Shown piece by piece: positions 1-10,083 of a stretch of DNA of 64,000 nucleotides (its first letter is position 1; each line of letters opens with the position of its first letter). This stretch comes from Pseudorasbora parva (taxonomy: Eukaryota; Chordata; Actinopteri; Cypriniformes; Gobionidae), in the NCBI RefSeq assembly GCF_024679245.1, contig NC_090173.1, forward strand, positions 55,512,306 through 55,576,305, in the 5' to 3' direction. The notes beneath the pieces were generated by a model. That model worked only from the letters and a program-made list of their open reading frames with translations. It did no database searches and was not told the origin of the DNA. A program made the translations under genes and the position numbers.

Positions 1-1190
1 TTACAGACCTATCTCAAATCAAAATTAGATAGGGACAAGCAGAGACAGCCCTGGTTCGAGTTATGAATGACCGGCTTGTTTCAGCTGACTTGGGAGCCTC
101 AACCATCATGGTCTTATTAGATCTCACTGTAGCATTTGACACAGTGTGCCATTATATCCTGCTTAAATAGGCTAGAGAGATGGCTTGGTATCAATGGTAC
201 TATGCTTAATTGTTTTAAATCTTACCTCACTGATCGTTCTCAGTTTGTTGTCTTGGGGAAACAACAGTTCTCAAATTAGACAGGTCTGCCATGGTGTTCC
301 CCAGCGATCTGTCCTGGGTCCCTTATTGTTTATATGCTTCCTTTGGGGCAAATTATTAGGAAGTATGGCTTGGGGTATCGCTTTTATGCCGATGATACCC
401 AAATTTACATCAGCTCCCAGTCTGATCTTACTATCATCTCTAGAGTTCTCTCAGAGTGTGTGCAGGAAATAAAAACATGGACGCTCAATAAATCTTCAAA
501 ACTAAATTGTTCTGAGACCGAGGTTATGCTTATTGGCACATCAGCGGCTATTCATAAAGGTAGTAATTTTAACTTGATTGTGGATGATAATGTTGTATTT
601 CCATCTTCTCAAGCTTGTAACCTTGGTGTGACTTTTGACACTCGTCTGACGTAAGACTCACAAATTAAGAGTCTGCATTATTACAAAGTCTGCATTCCAT
701 CATCTTAGAAATATTGCAAGAATTAGGCCTTTCCTCACTCCTCCTGATGATGAAAGGCTTATTCATGCATTTGTAACTTCCAGGATTGACTATTTAAACT
801 CTCACACTAACTTACAAAGCTATGTATGTAGTAGCCCCTCCTTATATCTGTGACTGTCACCTGTACACACCGTCTTGTTCCCTTCGGTCAGCTGATTCCC
901 TTACTCTTCAGCAGCCTCCCTAGATTCAGATCTTTGGGGGAGAGCCTTTTCTGTCACTGCACCCAGGTTATGGGATGCACTTCCTCTCACTGTTAGAGAT
1001 GCTCCCACATTTCAAGAAGCTGCTCGTCTTTTCAAAATTGCTTGTATAGATTGTCATGATTGGTATTCTATTGTGTTCTACTTTAATGGATATTTTATGA
1101 TTTTATAATTTCTTTGTATTGCATTATGTTGGTATTTTTATTTGTTATTGTTTGTAGTGCTTTGTGTTTAATTATAAATAAAATGTAATA
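1..1190 (+). mobile_element. Degenerate L2-like non-LTR retrotransposon (LINE), 5'-truncated, in a tex2 intron
   Basis: Translated in shifting frames, this stretch gives reverse-transcriptase pieces in the right order. A LLDLT.AFDTV block lies near 110-160 and a GVPQRSVLGPLLF block near 290-330. The catalytic FYADDTQIYISS motif is near 380-420, LNCSETEVMLIGT near 505-545, and a LGVTFD block near 620-640. An out-of-frame RLWDALPL-type C-terminus is near 965-1000. Frameshifts and stops separate the blocks, so the copy is dead. The motif order and C-terminal block are typical of L2/CR1-type fish LINEs. The family name is inferred from memory, not from alignment. Confidence 0.8.
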
Positions 1191-1994
1191 TTAGACGAGG
1201 GAGACACATTCCCATTTACACCTGGTGTTTTAATCTATCTCGTTTTCAACCACTTCTGTCCTGATTTCTTTGAGGGGAGGGTCCGTGTGTGTTTATTCAG
1301 ATATTCCGATCTAATGGATTAAATAAACTCACGTAATGTACATATGAGCTTGACCGGAGACGACAGAAAAACACAGAGAGCATCAGCTTTAGTTTCTGCT
1401 CTGACAGACACAAGACCAGCCAAACGCTGTGAGTGTGTGTTAGAAATCAGCAATGGTGAGAGCACATTGAGCTTGGGATGCTTTTCATATTCAAACAAAA
1501 CTTGGGTCTACAGCCGACAAAGTTTAAATCCCGTCTGGCTAGCGTGCATCCCATAATGTTTACACACGGCCTTTAGTGGCTGTTTGAACAAGAGTGTTTA
1601 TACTACAAAAGCAATCCAAACGAATGTGTTTTCCACTACCCTCTGGAAGTGGTTGAAAGTGGACAAGCTCAAAACGATTTGGACCCCGTTTACACCTGTA
1701 TTTAGTGCCGTCCACTTGTGATTTGGTCAACAAAACGCATCTTAATACCAGAAGTAAACAGGGCCTAAGGGTCTAAGATGGGCAATTGTTTAAGAGTCAA
1801 CCCGGAATCCAGTTTTTATCTAAAACAAATAGTTTTAAACCTTTATATAGGTTTTTAAATTGCTTTCTTATAGTTCAACTTGTTACCATGAAAATAGCCA
1901 AGGAAGCAGGCATGGCATTAAAACAACCACCAGCCGATCAAAGATGGCCACACACCTGTAGAACATACTACATTAATAACTCTTTTCTTTACAG
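1191..1994. other. tex2 intron, unclassified repeat-like DNA
   Basis: There is no coding signal. The phrase catttacacctg near 1217 and a related gtttacacctg near 1688 suggest a worn transposon of which I cannot see matching ends. The last 15 bases form a normal acceptor tract ending in AG at 1993-1994. Confidence 0.4.
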
Positions 1995-2204
1995 TTATGT
2001 TGGGGGACACCGACCCAGCAAAATCATGCGCTTTGTGGACAAGATTGCCAAGTCCAAGTATTTCCAAAAAGCAACAGAGACCGAGTTCATTAAGAAGAAA
2101 ATGGAGGAGGTGTCCAATACCCCGCTGGTCCTGACGGTGGAGATTCAGGAGTGTCAAGGAACACTAGCTGTCAACATTCCCCCACCTCCAACAGACAGGA
2201 TATG
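1995..2204 (+). CDS. tex2: tex2 (testis-expressed 2), coding exon near the 3' end
   Basis: The exon encodes YVGGHRPSKIMRFVDKIAKS and onward to PPPPTDRIW, nearly identical to the C-terminal third of vertebrate TEX2. TEX2 is an ER-membrane protein whose SMP domain binds and moves lipids at contact sites. This exon belongs to the end of the SMP region (family knowledge). Acceptor AG is at 1993-1994 and donor GT at 2205-2206. The last codon is split TG|G and is completed at 3910, restoring Trp. Earlier exons lie before the window. The assignment rests on about 70 collinear residues and on the adjacent ern1, as in human chromosome 17. Confidence 0.93.
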
Positions 2205-3909
2205 GTATAGTGCTCTCTTTAATATCCTGCTCAAATGGCATGTCCACCGAATTATAGTCAGATAGTGGCTGTGTCTGAAAGCTTAAAAATGCTGCCTTTG
2301 AGGACAAATTCCAAGGTAGTAAAGGCATCAAGACGCATCCGAATCCAGTGTTAGATTCACTTTGTCTTCTGAAATAGCCTCATCTGATCGATTATAGATG
2401 TATCCTTGGCTGTCTTTGATATCCCACAATCCTATGCGTTCCAATAAGTGACAGTTGAGCTAGAAAAAGAAGGATGGCGTCTGAAAGTTGCGGTTGGTGA
2501 TAAGTTTGTGTTATTGTACATTTTTGACCAACGATTTCCAACTTTTATTTTATTTCTAGCTAGAAATGACATTTGTAGTAATTCAATATTTGCTTAGTTA
2601 TAACCAAAGCTCGCTCTATTTTGCTGTAGATCATTAATCCGTTATGCTGACTGTTTCATTAGATACGTTCATGCGCAAACGCTCCCTGCAATGTCATTGC
2701 CTGATAGGGGCAGCGAGGCAACAAGTCGGCTGCCTACGTTTTTGAATGCAGCCAGTATCTTTTGTGCATCATTAATGTCTCTGTCATGCCATCTGCTGGT
2801 CATAATTCAGTACACGTGTCAAGATATTTCATGCCTATTGTTCATAGATTGGATTTAAAGTGAATTTAAAGGATCTTTTAAAGATCATTAAGATTTATTT
2901 CTCACAGTTAAAGGGTTAATACACAGGGGACATTTTTTTAATTCTCCTCATTTACTCACCCTCATGTCACTAAAGCCCAAGACGTCCGTTCATTTTCAGA
3001 ACACAAATATTTTTAATGAAATCTGAGACATTTTTCTGTCCCTCCATTAACAGCTATGCAACTAGCACTTTCGTTTCCCTCGAGATTCTCTTTATGATCA
3101 CCGATCAATGTTGATATGTGAATAAAAGCCTATTTTAAATCTGTTCATCATATAACGTGATGGACCTAACCACTCATAATTCATATCCTTTAGTTTTATG
3201 ATCACTTAACTATTTGACGGATCAGTTTCATGGATACTCTCAATGGTGGGACCAAAATCTCTCAGATTTTATTAAAAGCATCCTCATTTTCTGTTGTGAA
3301 GGAAGTCTTACAGGTCTTACAGGGTAATCGGCGACAATTTGTTACATGTTTGGGTGAACTGACCCTTAAAATACCCTGCAGTGCAGTAAAAAAATGCAGG
3401 TAATAGAGACAGAGAAACATGCGTTATAATCTGAAAACCACGACCCCCTGGCAGGAAAACTATCAAACAGTCTCCATTGCCTATTTTATTGCGTGAAGCG
3501 GCCTCCTTGTCATTTTTAAAATAAGCTGATAGCATCGCTGTTTTCTCCAGAACAACTGTACAGCCAAATCAAATTTTGTTGCAATATTGTCCTGTTTGAC
3601 CTTCACCACTGTGAAGCTGCTTTGAAACAATCGTCATAGTAAAGGCGCTATATAAATAAAGTTTACTTGACTTGACTTTGACCTATAACAAAAACAGAAC
3701 AAGAAATATTATATGAAACTGGAATTTTGACATTTGACTTGATTAGATATGTAACAATGTTTGCTGCACATGTAGGCATACTGAGGGTCAGGATCCCACT
3801 TTTTTTTTTGGGGGGGGGGGGGGGGGCGTGGCCCCTGGTGAAATGATGTTTTCAGAGTGAAGGCATGCATGTGGACATGTGCTTATGTGGATGTTTCTGT
3901 TTATTTCAG
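2205..3909. other. tex2 intron with worn repeats
   Basis: About 2270-2800 reads like a worn hAT-type fish repeat (a 'tgctgcctttgag' start and a 'cccacaatcctatgcgtt' middle), without clear ends. About 2930-3000 is one end of the interspersed family seen intact at 47430. A G-run interrupts 3811-3826. No coding exon was seen apart from the flanking ones. Confidence 0.5.
3575..3680 (+). repeat. Short retroposon 3' tail with (ACTTG)n
   Basis: The sequence runs through 'gaagctgctttgaaacaatc', then 'gcgctatataaataaag', and ends in acttgacttgact. The same tail occurs at 54745-54850, and in reverse orientation at about 44097-44200. This places it in one dispersed family of SINE/LINE 3' ends. Confidence 0.7.
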
Positions 3910-4030
3910 GTATGGCTTCAGAAAGCCTCCTCGTCTGGAACTGAAAGCTCGGCCTAAACTGGGCGAGAGAGAGGTTACTTTTGCTCACGTGACAGACTGG
4001 ATAGAAAAAAAACTAAATCAGGAGTTTCAG
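3910..4030 (+). CDS. tex2: tex2, penultimate coding exon
   Basis: The first base completes the Trp codon begun at 2204. The exon then reads YGFRKPPRLELKARPKLGER and ends DWIEKKLNQEFQ, forty whole codons. Acceptor is ttatttcag (to 3909) and donor gtaaaa begins at 4031. Charged, helical C-terminal sequence of this kind is conserved in TEX2. The phase fits both neighbours exactly. Confidence 0.93.
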
Positions 4031-4204
4031 GTAAAACAATTGGTCTTCTCAAAGGTGTTAAAGGTTAAGGACTGCCATTGGTTGGTGCAGGGGTTCTCAG
4101 CTCTGGCCCTCGAGGTCCACTGCAGATCAATGTTGAAGTTAAACTTTGCAGGGCAGAGCCTTGAGAGAGCCAGTGTTAGGAACCGTTGCATTAGTGGTTT
4201 TTAA

Positions 4205-4390
4205 GGATTAGTTCACTTCAAAATTAAAATATCCGCATAATGGCCTTCAATGGGAACCAACGGTTGAAGGTCCAAATCACTGCAGTTTCAAAGGATGGGC
4301 ATCAGAGGCTCTGCAAAATCCCAGATCCCATTGAAGTCCATTATGTGGAGAAAAATCCTGGAATGTTTTCCTCAACAAGTGTAATTTATT
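4205..4390 (+). repeat. Fragment of the palindromic repeat family seen at 52297-53597
   Basis: The phrases 'gttgaaggtccaaatcactg' and 'ccattatgtggagaaaaatc' recur at about 52450 and 52410 (the second in reverse). This is a partial copy in the last tex2 intron (4031-4619). The rest of that intron shows nothing recognisable. Confidence 0.6.
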
Positions 4391-4619
4391 TGCAACTGAG
4401 TAAATTATGTGAGAATTTATACTTTGATGTAAACTAACCTGCAAAACCCCATAATTAACAGTTATATAACCAGCCAAATACATGCACGCACCTTCAAATA
4501 CAATACGCACCAAATTTTACTAACCCCATATTTGTTTCTTTATAATAGACAAGGCTTTTATTTTGTATTGTCTTAACTTGTTTTTCATGCCCCTCTGAAA
4601 TTTCCATTACCTTACGCAG

Positions 4620-4754
4620 AAAATATTTGTAATGCCAAACATGGATGACGTCTGGCTGCCTATCATGCACTCTGCCATGGACACGCGTTCCAATGCCAAT
4701 GCCTTGAAGGATGAAGAAACCTTGGACCCTGAGGAATCCCTTGATGACATGTGA
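4620..4754 (+). CDS. tex2: tex2, last coding exon with stop codon
   Basis: The acceptor tract ends cttacgcag at 4619. The exon reads KIFVMPNMDDVWLPIMHSAM, then a variable acidic tail ending ESLDDM, and stops at TGA 4752-4754. MPNMDD..IMHSAMD is the conserved TEX2 C-terminus. The tail after it differs between vertebrates. Forty-four residues are encoded. Together with the exons at 1995 and 3910 this closes the gene. Confidence 0.93.
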   Translation, partial: KIFVMPNMDDVWLPIMHSAMDTRSNANALKDEETLDPEESLDDM

Positions 4755-7390
4755 AGATGCGTTGCTGTATTTAAAGCAGATAAAGTCCCATGAGGGCAAG
4801 ACTATACCTGACTTGACAATTACAGGTGCCATATTGCCCATTGAATAGAGCTGTGAAAAATCTGAACACATCCATAACTAAAAGAAAGGACAATATTGCT
4901 TGCTTGCTTGCTTGCTTTTGATTTGATTGGGACAGTCCGAATGCACAGGCTGTTGGCCCTCAAACAGGATAAAGAGGTTTTGGTGACGGATGTTGAACAA
5001 CTAGTGAAAAGGGCAGTCGGTGTGACTAGCTAAAGTGTACACTACCTCTGTTTGATGCACGCTGACTTACCAAAAGTCCTGGGGTCGCATGGCACAACCT
5101 AAACTCTTTCCTGCAATAGCCTAAGGGCCTGGACGGCAGATATGATTTACAATATGAGGACTTTTAGTATGACAGGGTGCCTGCAAACCACCTTGGAGGG
5201 TTCGATATTGGAGGACGTGCATCCTTGAGACACGTTACAAACACTAGTAATGGAAGCATCTGGTCATTTTAACAAAACTATAAGCCATTTATGATTTTCT
5301 CATGGTTGTCATATCCTTCTAAGCAGCCAATCATTTCTTAGACACAACATACCTACTAGTACACCATTATCCTCTTCCATTCACCGCTGCCTGAGCCCTC
5401 TGTGTGGCGTCCGATTATGCAATTAGATCAATTTCACTGTGCTCAAGAGGGACACTAGCCAATAACCCCTCATTCCCAAGTGATCCCTACTCAAAAAAAA
5501 CAGCCTAGGGTTCAAGAGCTTTCTGTGTGAGACACCTCGTCAGCCATTGTCCCTCAATGGTTCTCAAATGGTCTGTTCTGAGGCGAAAACACACGTTAAC
5601 AATGCTAATGTGCATAGTTAGGACAGCTAAATAAACAGGCTAACCAACTTCATAAATGCTCCCCATATCTTTTTATAGTTTTAGTTTGTCATCTAATCAA
5701 TTCTAGTGGATTTTGGTGCAAATTCACATCATTACAGAACCCAAACAGATCTGTCAATTTTGTAGGTGAACCTGGAAGGCTAATTCGCCATTGGCTTCCC
5801 AAGGGAATTTCTTACTTGCTTTTAGTATAGTGTTTTCTTTTTTGTTGATCTGTGGTAAACATTACCTAACGAGGCTCTAACATTTTTACATAAAATTACA
5901 CATCAAATGTGAATTTAAAGCTGCTGATTAGTTGCTAGATAAAGGGTACAACCGATAAACGAACATCCTTGTGGTATCTGTATTCCTAAAGCCGACTGGA
6001 AAGTCCCATGGCTTGGAAAAAACGAATCCTCAAAAGGGTTTTTGATGACTGAATGTCTCTATTTGGCGGATGCTAATTGGACTGGTTGTGTGACACGCCC
6101 TCACCTTCAAAAACCATCAACCTAAAGCGTAAAAAAGTGGTCATTGTTCACACGAAATGAAGATAATTTTGTGCTGACCAGTGTTTTATGTGGTGGATTA
6201 TTGGGCTAAAAAAATAAGTGCTATTCTATTTTCAACACCGATGAACTCGTATGTTGTGTACATGTGAAGAAGATTGTTGAATGTACAAAGCATTTTTGTC
6301 CACTTTGTTTGGCATATTTTGTCAAGTGTTGATATCTGTGTTGTTCATTGTCAGGTATAGACTTTTTCTTTTCACTGCGCTTGCAGGTCATATGGTGTAT
6401 TAAATCAGGTAGGTAGTTTCTGTTGGACTAACAGTGGCAAAGTGAACTTTGCCATCTTAAATATCATGAATGAATTTTGACATTCATCCATTATCAATCA
6501 GATACTTTACATGTATTGCGAGGTCTGAGAAAGTGTTTTATATCCAGCAAACATGACAAGGTCTGTATCTTAGCTGGTGCTAAGGTGTCAATGAACGTAA
6601 ATTGTGGCTATTTCCACATCCATTTTGGACTTGAGTCCAAATAATCAATACTACGTGTACTTTGATTTTTATTGTGTTTACTCTGAATGACAGTTTGTGC
6701 TACAATATTGCCATTCACAATTGATCTTTTGTGCGCGCTCTGCCAATCGCTTATTCTTTTGCACAATATTTTATGTTAATATTGTGTTCGGCCATATTGA
6801 CAACATGATTGTGTGTGGAAATTGATAAAAAGGCTTTTGCAAAAATAATTCCAGTGTTTCCAGTATCTTATTCAAATGTAGGGTGAATTATGGATGATTT
6901 GGACATTAGGTCAAATCTCGCCTAATGAGCTGAGACCAAATAATCAAAATTGAATTATCAAATAATAATCAAAAATGCCCTCATTGGTGACTTTATGTAG
7001 CTGGGCGGGGCAGTCATCAAACAGGAAGTTAACTCTCATATGCATGAAGTGAGGTAAAATGACAAGCTTTTTCATAAGGACATTAAATCATTTACTATTT
7101 TACAAACTTTAAATGGGAATAAAATACATTACTGCAAATACAGAATACTACAGAAATCAGTTTAAAATTATTTTGGTTCAGAATTAGAACGTTTCAACCA
7201 GTTTGGGTGGATGGGATTGGGACAGCATGATTAATCGATACAACTGATTTTATTGGAGTAATACATATTCATGTTTCCAGCAAAGGTTTTTGCAGGGTAC
7301 AAGTTTATTAAAGATGGGACAACTCAACCTTCTATCCGAATGTTACCCAATTTAAAGTAAACTGGTTCTGTCTTGTCACAGCCTTCATTA
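4755..7390 (+). other. tex2 3' UTR and spacer
   Basis: No open frame with coding character. AATAAA signals at 5630-5635 and 7118-7123 are candidate cleavage sites for tex2. Which is used cannot be told from sequence. A (CTTG)n stretch lies near 4900-4916. I saw no complete transposon here. Confidence 0.45.
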
Positions 7391-7395
7391 TAAGA

Positions 7396-7735
7396 TGACC
7401 CTGGACCACAAAATCAGTCATAAAGGTAACTTTTATTTAAATTGAGATTGAATAACCTTTCCAGTGGTATGGTGGTTGGTTATGATAGGAGCCAAAATAC
7501 AACTAATTAAAAATCTGAAACCTAGGGGGTGCAAGAAAATCTCTGTATAGTTGCCCAAATTAAGTCCTTAGCAGTAGATTACTACTATTTATAAATGTTG
7601 TATACATTAGATAGGAAATATATAATATAACTCCATGGAAAATTTATATCCCAACAATTTTTGGCATAAAAGAAAAATATATGTTGGCTATTACCACAAA
7701 GATACCCATAAGACTTGTTTTGAGCACCAAGGTCA
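7396..7735. mobile_element. MITE with TGACCCTGGACC ends, copy 1
   Basis: It starts tgaccctggaccacaaaat and ends with the reverse complement of a related terminus (gagcaccaaggtca). The interior (gggtgcaagaaaatct, ggcataaaagaaaaatat, ccacaaagatacccataaga) matches the better preserved copy at 49017-49425 in the same direction. No transposase is encoded. Confidence 0.7.
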
Positions 7736-7944
7736 TATTAACTTGTTTTCTCTTCAAAAGGATTGGTACCTTTTTCAGTATTACAGAAATGCATCATGTG
7801 TTGAGCTTAAGTTATTTATTACAAGAAAACTTACACAAGGCAGAAATTCAACAACAGTTATACTTCTATAACTGAATTTTGTGGCTTGCTTTTAAAAGAG
7901 CAACTTGGAGGAAAAGCCAAGAAACTCCAGTTATAACAAGCCTT

Positions 7945-8060
7945 TACTGTTGCACTGCTGCTTGACCCAATGAGCCACAAAGAGGCTTCACGGGTTCAGA
8001 TGCAGTGCTTTACATTAACAAAAACCACAGCAGACACGGGGAAAGACGTTTAGTTTGTTT
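7945..8060 (-). ncRNA. H/ACA snoRNA, SNORA50C/ACA62-like (18S U34 guide)
   Basis: The 3' hairpin has a 7-bp basal stem, GCACTGC (8008-8002) with GCAGTGC (7958-7952). An upper stem pairs ACCC (7995-7992) with GGGT (7968-7965), followed by AGCC/GGCT. The ACA box is at 7950-7948, three bases before the end. From the upper stem to ACA is 14 nt, as the family rule requires. The pocket's right strand CAAGCA (7964-7959) pairs perfectly with 18S UGCUUG just before U34. The left strand's inner three bases pair with UCA after C35. A box AAAGCA (8011-8006) fits ANANNA but overlaps the stem. The 5' hairpin (AACAAA 8059-8054 with TTTGTT 8022-8017) is weakly defined, and I could not find a U105 guide. Confidence 0.75.
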
Positions 8061-8264
8061 TATTGTACACAAACTCAAAACACATACAGATTTTTGCTAA
8101 AGTTACTTATACATCTCCCAAAAACTCAGATTTATCTAGAATTAAACACGGGAATGGAGCACATACAAACCTCAGCCTCTTCAAACTCACCTCGCCCTGT
8201 TTCAAGAGTAAAACCCACCATTAACAATAAGAATAAGATAATCTTAACAATTTCAGATAGTCAG

Positions 8265-8333
8265 TCTGGTCAGTGATTTGAGTTAACATCAATGCAGATC
8301 AGCAGTCTAACGCATTAAATTCATCATTCCAGG
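8265..8333 (-). ncRNA. snord104: C/D box snoRNA, SNORD104-like (28S C1327 guide)
   Basis: On the - strand: C box ATGATGA (8327-8321), D' box CTGA (8302-8299), C' box TTGATGT (8292-8286) and D box CTGA (8273-8270). A terminal stem joins CTGG (8332-8329) to CCAG (8269-8266). The guide before D' contains GTTAGACT (8311-8304), which pairs for eight bases with 28S AGUCUAAC. The fifth base upstream of D' is G8307, which faces the C that counts as C1327 in human numbering. SNORD104 is known to guide that site and lies between TEX2 and ERN1 in human. I see no target for the D guide. Confidence 0.85.
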
Positions 8334-9150
8334 ACATACAAACTGAAAACTTTCATCCAAGGATTTCAGGCCCAGCCTCACCTAAAGTCACTGGCTCCAC
8401 TGCAGTCATCCTAAATGGGGACAAAACAAGTAGTGATTAATATAACACTATTAATCATATAGACAAACACGACTAAAGCTTGAATACGATCTCCATTAGA
8501 GTTCACTTCCCCTACAGAAAAAAAGTGAATTTCACATGGGATTTACAAAAAAATGTTCTAAAAGCACGTTTCCCATGTGCAACACACGTGACCCCAAATA
8601 TTTAATGTGCTTCTAATGTTTTTGCACATGTTAAATCAATGTGCTTTTCCTGCAAGTGGTCAGCCATGATGGAAGCACGTGCTCAGGGACCACAGTTTCA
8701 TGAACACCGCCATTGCGTGTCTCAAGAACTATTCCGACCAACAGTTATGGGTATTTTAGGTATTAAATTAAACAAAAAGAAAAACATGTGATGACTAGTG
8801 TTAGCTTGTAAGTAGCAGTTTATAAAAAACAGGCCTATACTTCCAACAAACAAAAAAATAGAAGTTGTTCCCATTATTTGTAATGAATACAAACTCAAAT
8901 GTAATGATTATATAACTAGCAGACACACTCACCTGAATTTGTCGAAACAAAGAGCTCAATTATTCATCAGAATACATTGATTGATAGACGGGTTTTACCA
9001 CGGTTGAATTCATATTTACTCGAATTCTATAAACTACGGAGTGAGAATGAAAACAAAAAACGACAATCTACATATTAGCTGTCTACAAAACACACTGAAC
9101 CAAACATCTTTCTGTCTTCACCTCTTCTCTCTTTGTATAATGGCGGGTCG

Positions 9151-9579
9151 CAGTCGACGTGGTCTCTGGTTTGATAAAGTTCGTTGGAGATGTTCTTTAA
9201 TATGAGGAGATGCCAACCTCTGCGGCTCACACATTGGCCAAAGCATAATCACGTGTTCAGTGATAACCAATCACACTCTACACATTGCATTCACATTATC
9301 TGGATACCCTTGTTTTTCAAATTTCAACGGCTCTGCTTGTACCCATAAAAGCTTTAAGATCCATCACACTGTGTGTATAATATTTTGCATCAGTATAATA
9401 AATTATGAATACTGTGTATAGTCTAGCTTGTTGATCAAATCATCAAACTGCCAAAGTCACGTGATTTCAGTAAAAGCGGTTCATCACCCCTAGCGGCCCA
9501 ATATTATCTGCCTGCCGTGCCGCGGTTTCAGGACTAGGATTGTATGACCCTAGTTTTTGTGTGACAGGACCATCTATCC
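9151..9579. other. Spacer upstream of the snoRNA host gene
   Basis: No gene seen. A CG-containing patch at about 9140-9165 (ggcgggtcgcagtcgacg) with an adjacent pyrimidine stretch could belong to the host-gene promoter. That is a guess from position only. Confidence 0.3.
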
Positions 9580-10075
9580 CAGGGGTTTTCAAACTTTATG
9601 ATGCCAGGGACCCCCACATATGATGAACCTTTATGAGGGACCCCCTTTCTAAAATTCTTTTTTTATGTTAGAAAAAATATTTTTACATAAATAGTTAGTG
9701 TGACATTATAAATACAACATATAGTTTCCCAACTTAAACCGGCTATATTTATTGTTGGATGTATAAACCCAAAGAAGAACATTTTCAATTAAAAATGATT
9801 TGTGTAAGCAACTTTCACAATAAATGTATGCAAGCAGCTCACTTAAGAATACTGCCTACCCCAGTAAGCAAAACAAAGGAGACTAGTGAGAAAAACTCAC
9901 AAAAGATAAGACGCAAACATATACAATTCTAGAAAGTACAACAAGAAAGGAGAGAAATATTTAGAAATAAAAGAGTTACAGTAGAATTTTTACATTTTGT
10001 CTTTGTCTTTTTATTCTCTGAAATTTTCTGGGGACCCCATAGAACCTTCTGGAGGACCCAGTTTGAAAACCCCTG
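9580..10075. mobile_element. hAT-type MITE with perfect 8-bp target duplication
   Basis: The ends are CAGGGGTTTTCAAACT and its exact reverse complement, 16 bp each. The direct repeat ATCTATCC flanks both sides (9572-9579 and 10076-10083). An 8-bp duplication is the hAT hallmark. The interior has no transposase. A worn second copy lies at 52815-53261. Confidence 0.9.
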
Positions 10076-10083
10076 ATCTATCC

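Larger units (their letters stand above)
7795..9150 (-). ncRNA. snoRNA host gene (SNHG25-like), antisense between tex2 and ern1
   Basis: Splice sites on the - strand define a small gene. A strong donor CAG|GTGAGT lies at 8933|8932. A 29-nt exon runs 8410-8382 (acceptor tttag, donor GTGAGG). A short exon starts at 8196 after tcttgaaacag; its donor is uncertain, perhaps near 8170-8166. A last exon starts at 7871 after aaaattcag, with an AATAAA signal at 7820-7815. The introns hold the two snoRNAs at 8265-8333 and 7945-8060. Each snoRNA ends about 70 nt before the next acceptor, the usual spacing for intronic snoRNAs. No reading frame runs across the exons. The start site is unknown and 9150 is a guess. 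Human SNHG25 sits in the same place and orientation. Confidence 0.55.

Noticed and set aside
8059..8064. AATAAA on the - strand as the end of the snoRNA host gene
   Set aside because: It overlaps the 5' edge of the H/ACA snoRNA, which should be intronic. The signal at 7820-7815 after a further acceptor fits better.
8055..8276. 73-codon frame on the + strand
   Set aside because: It lies antisense to the snoRNA host gene and has no conserved motif.
9140..9207. Short + strand frame MAGRSRRGLWFDKVRWRCSL
   Set aside because: Only about 22 codons, no downstream exon with continuity, and no recognised family. It may be part of a promoter region.
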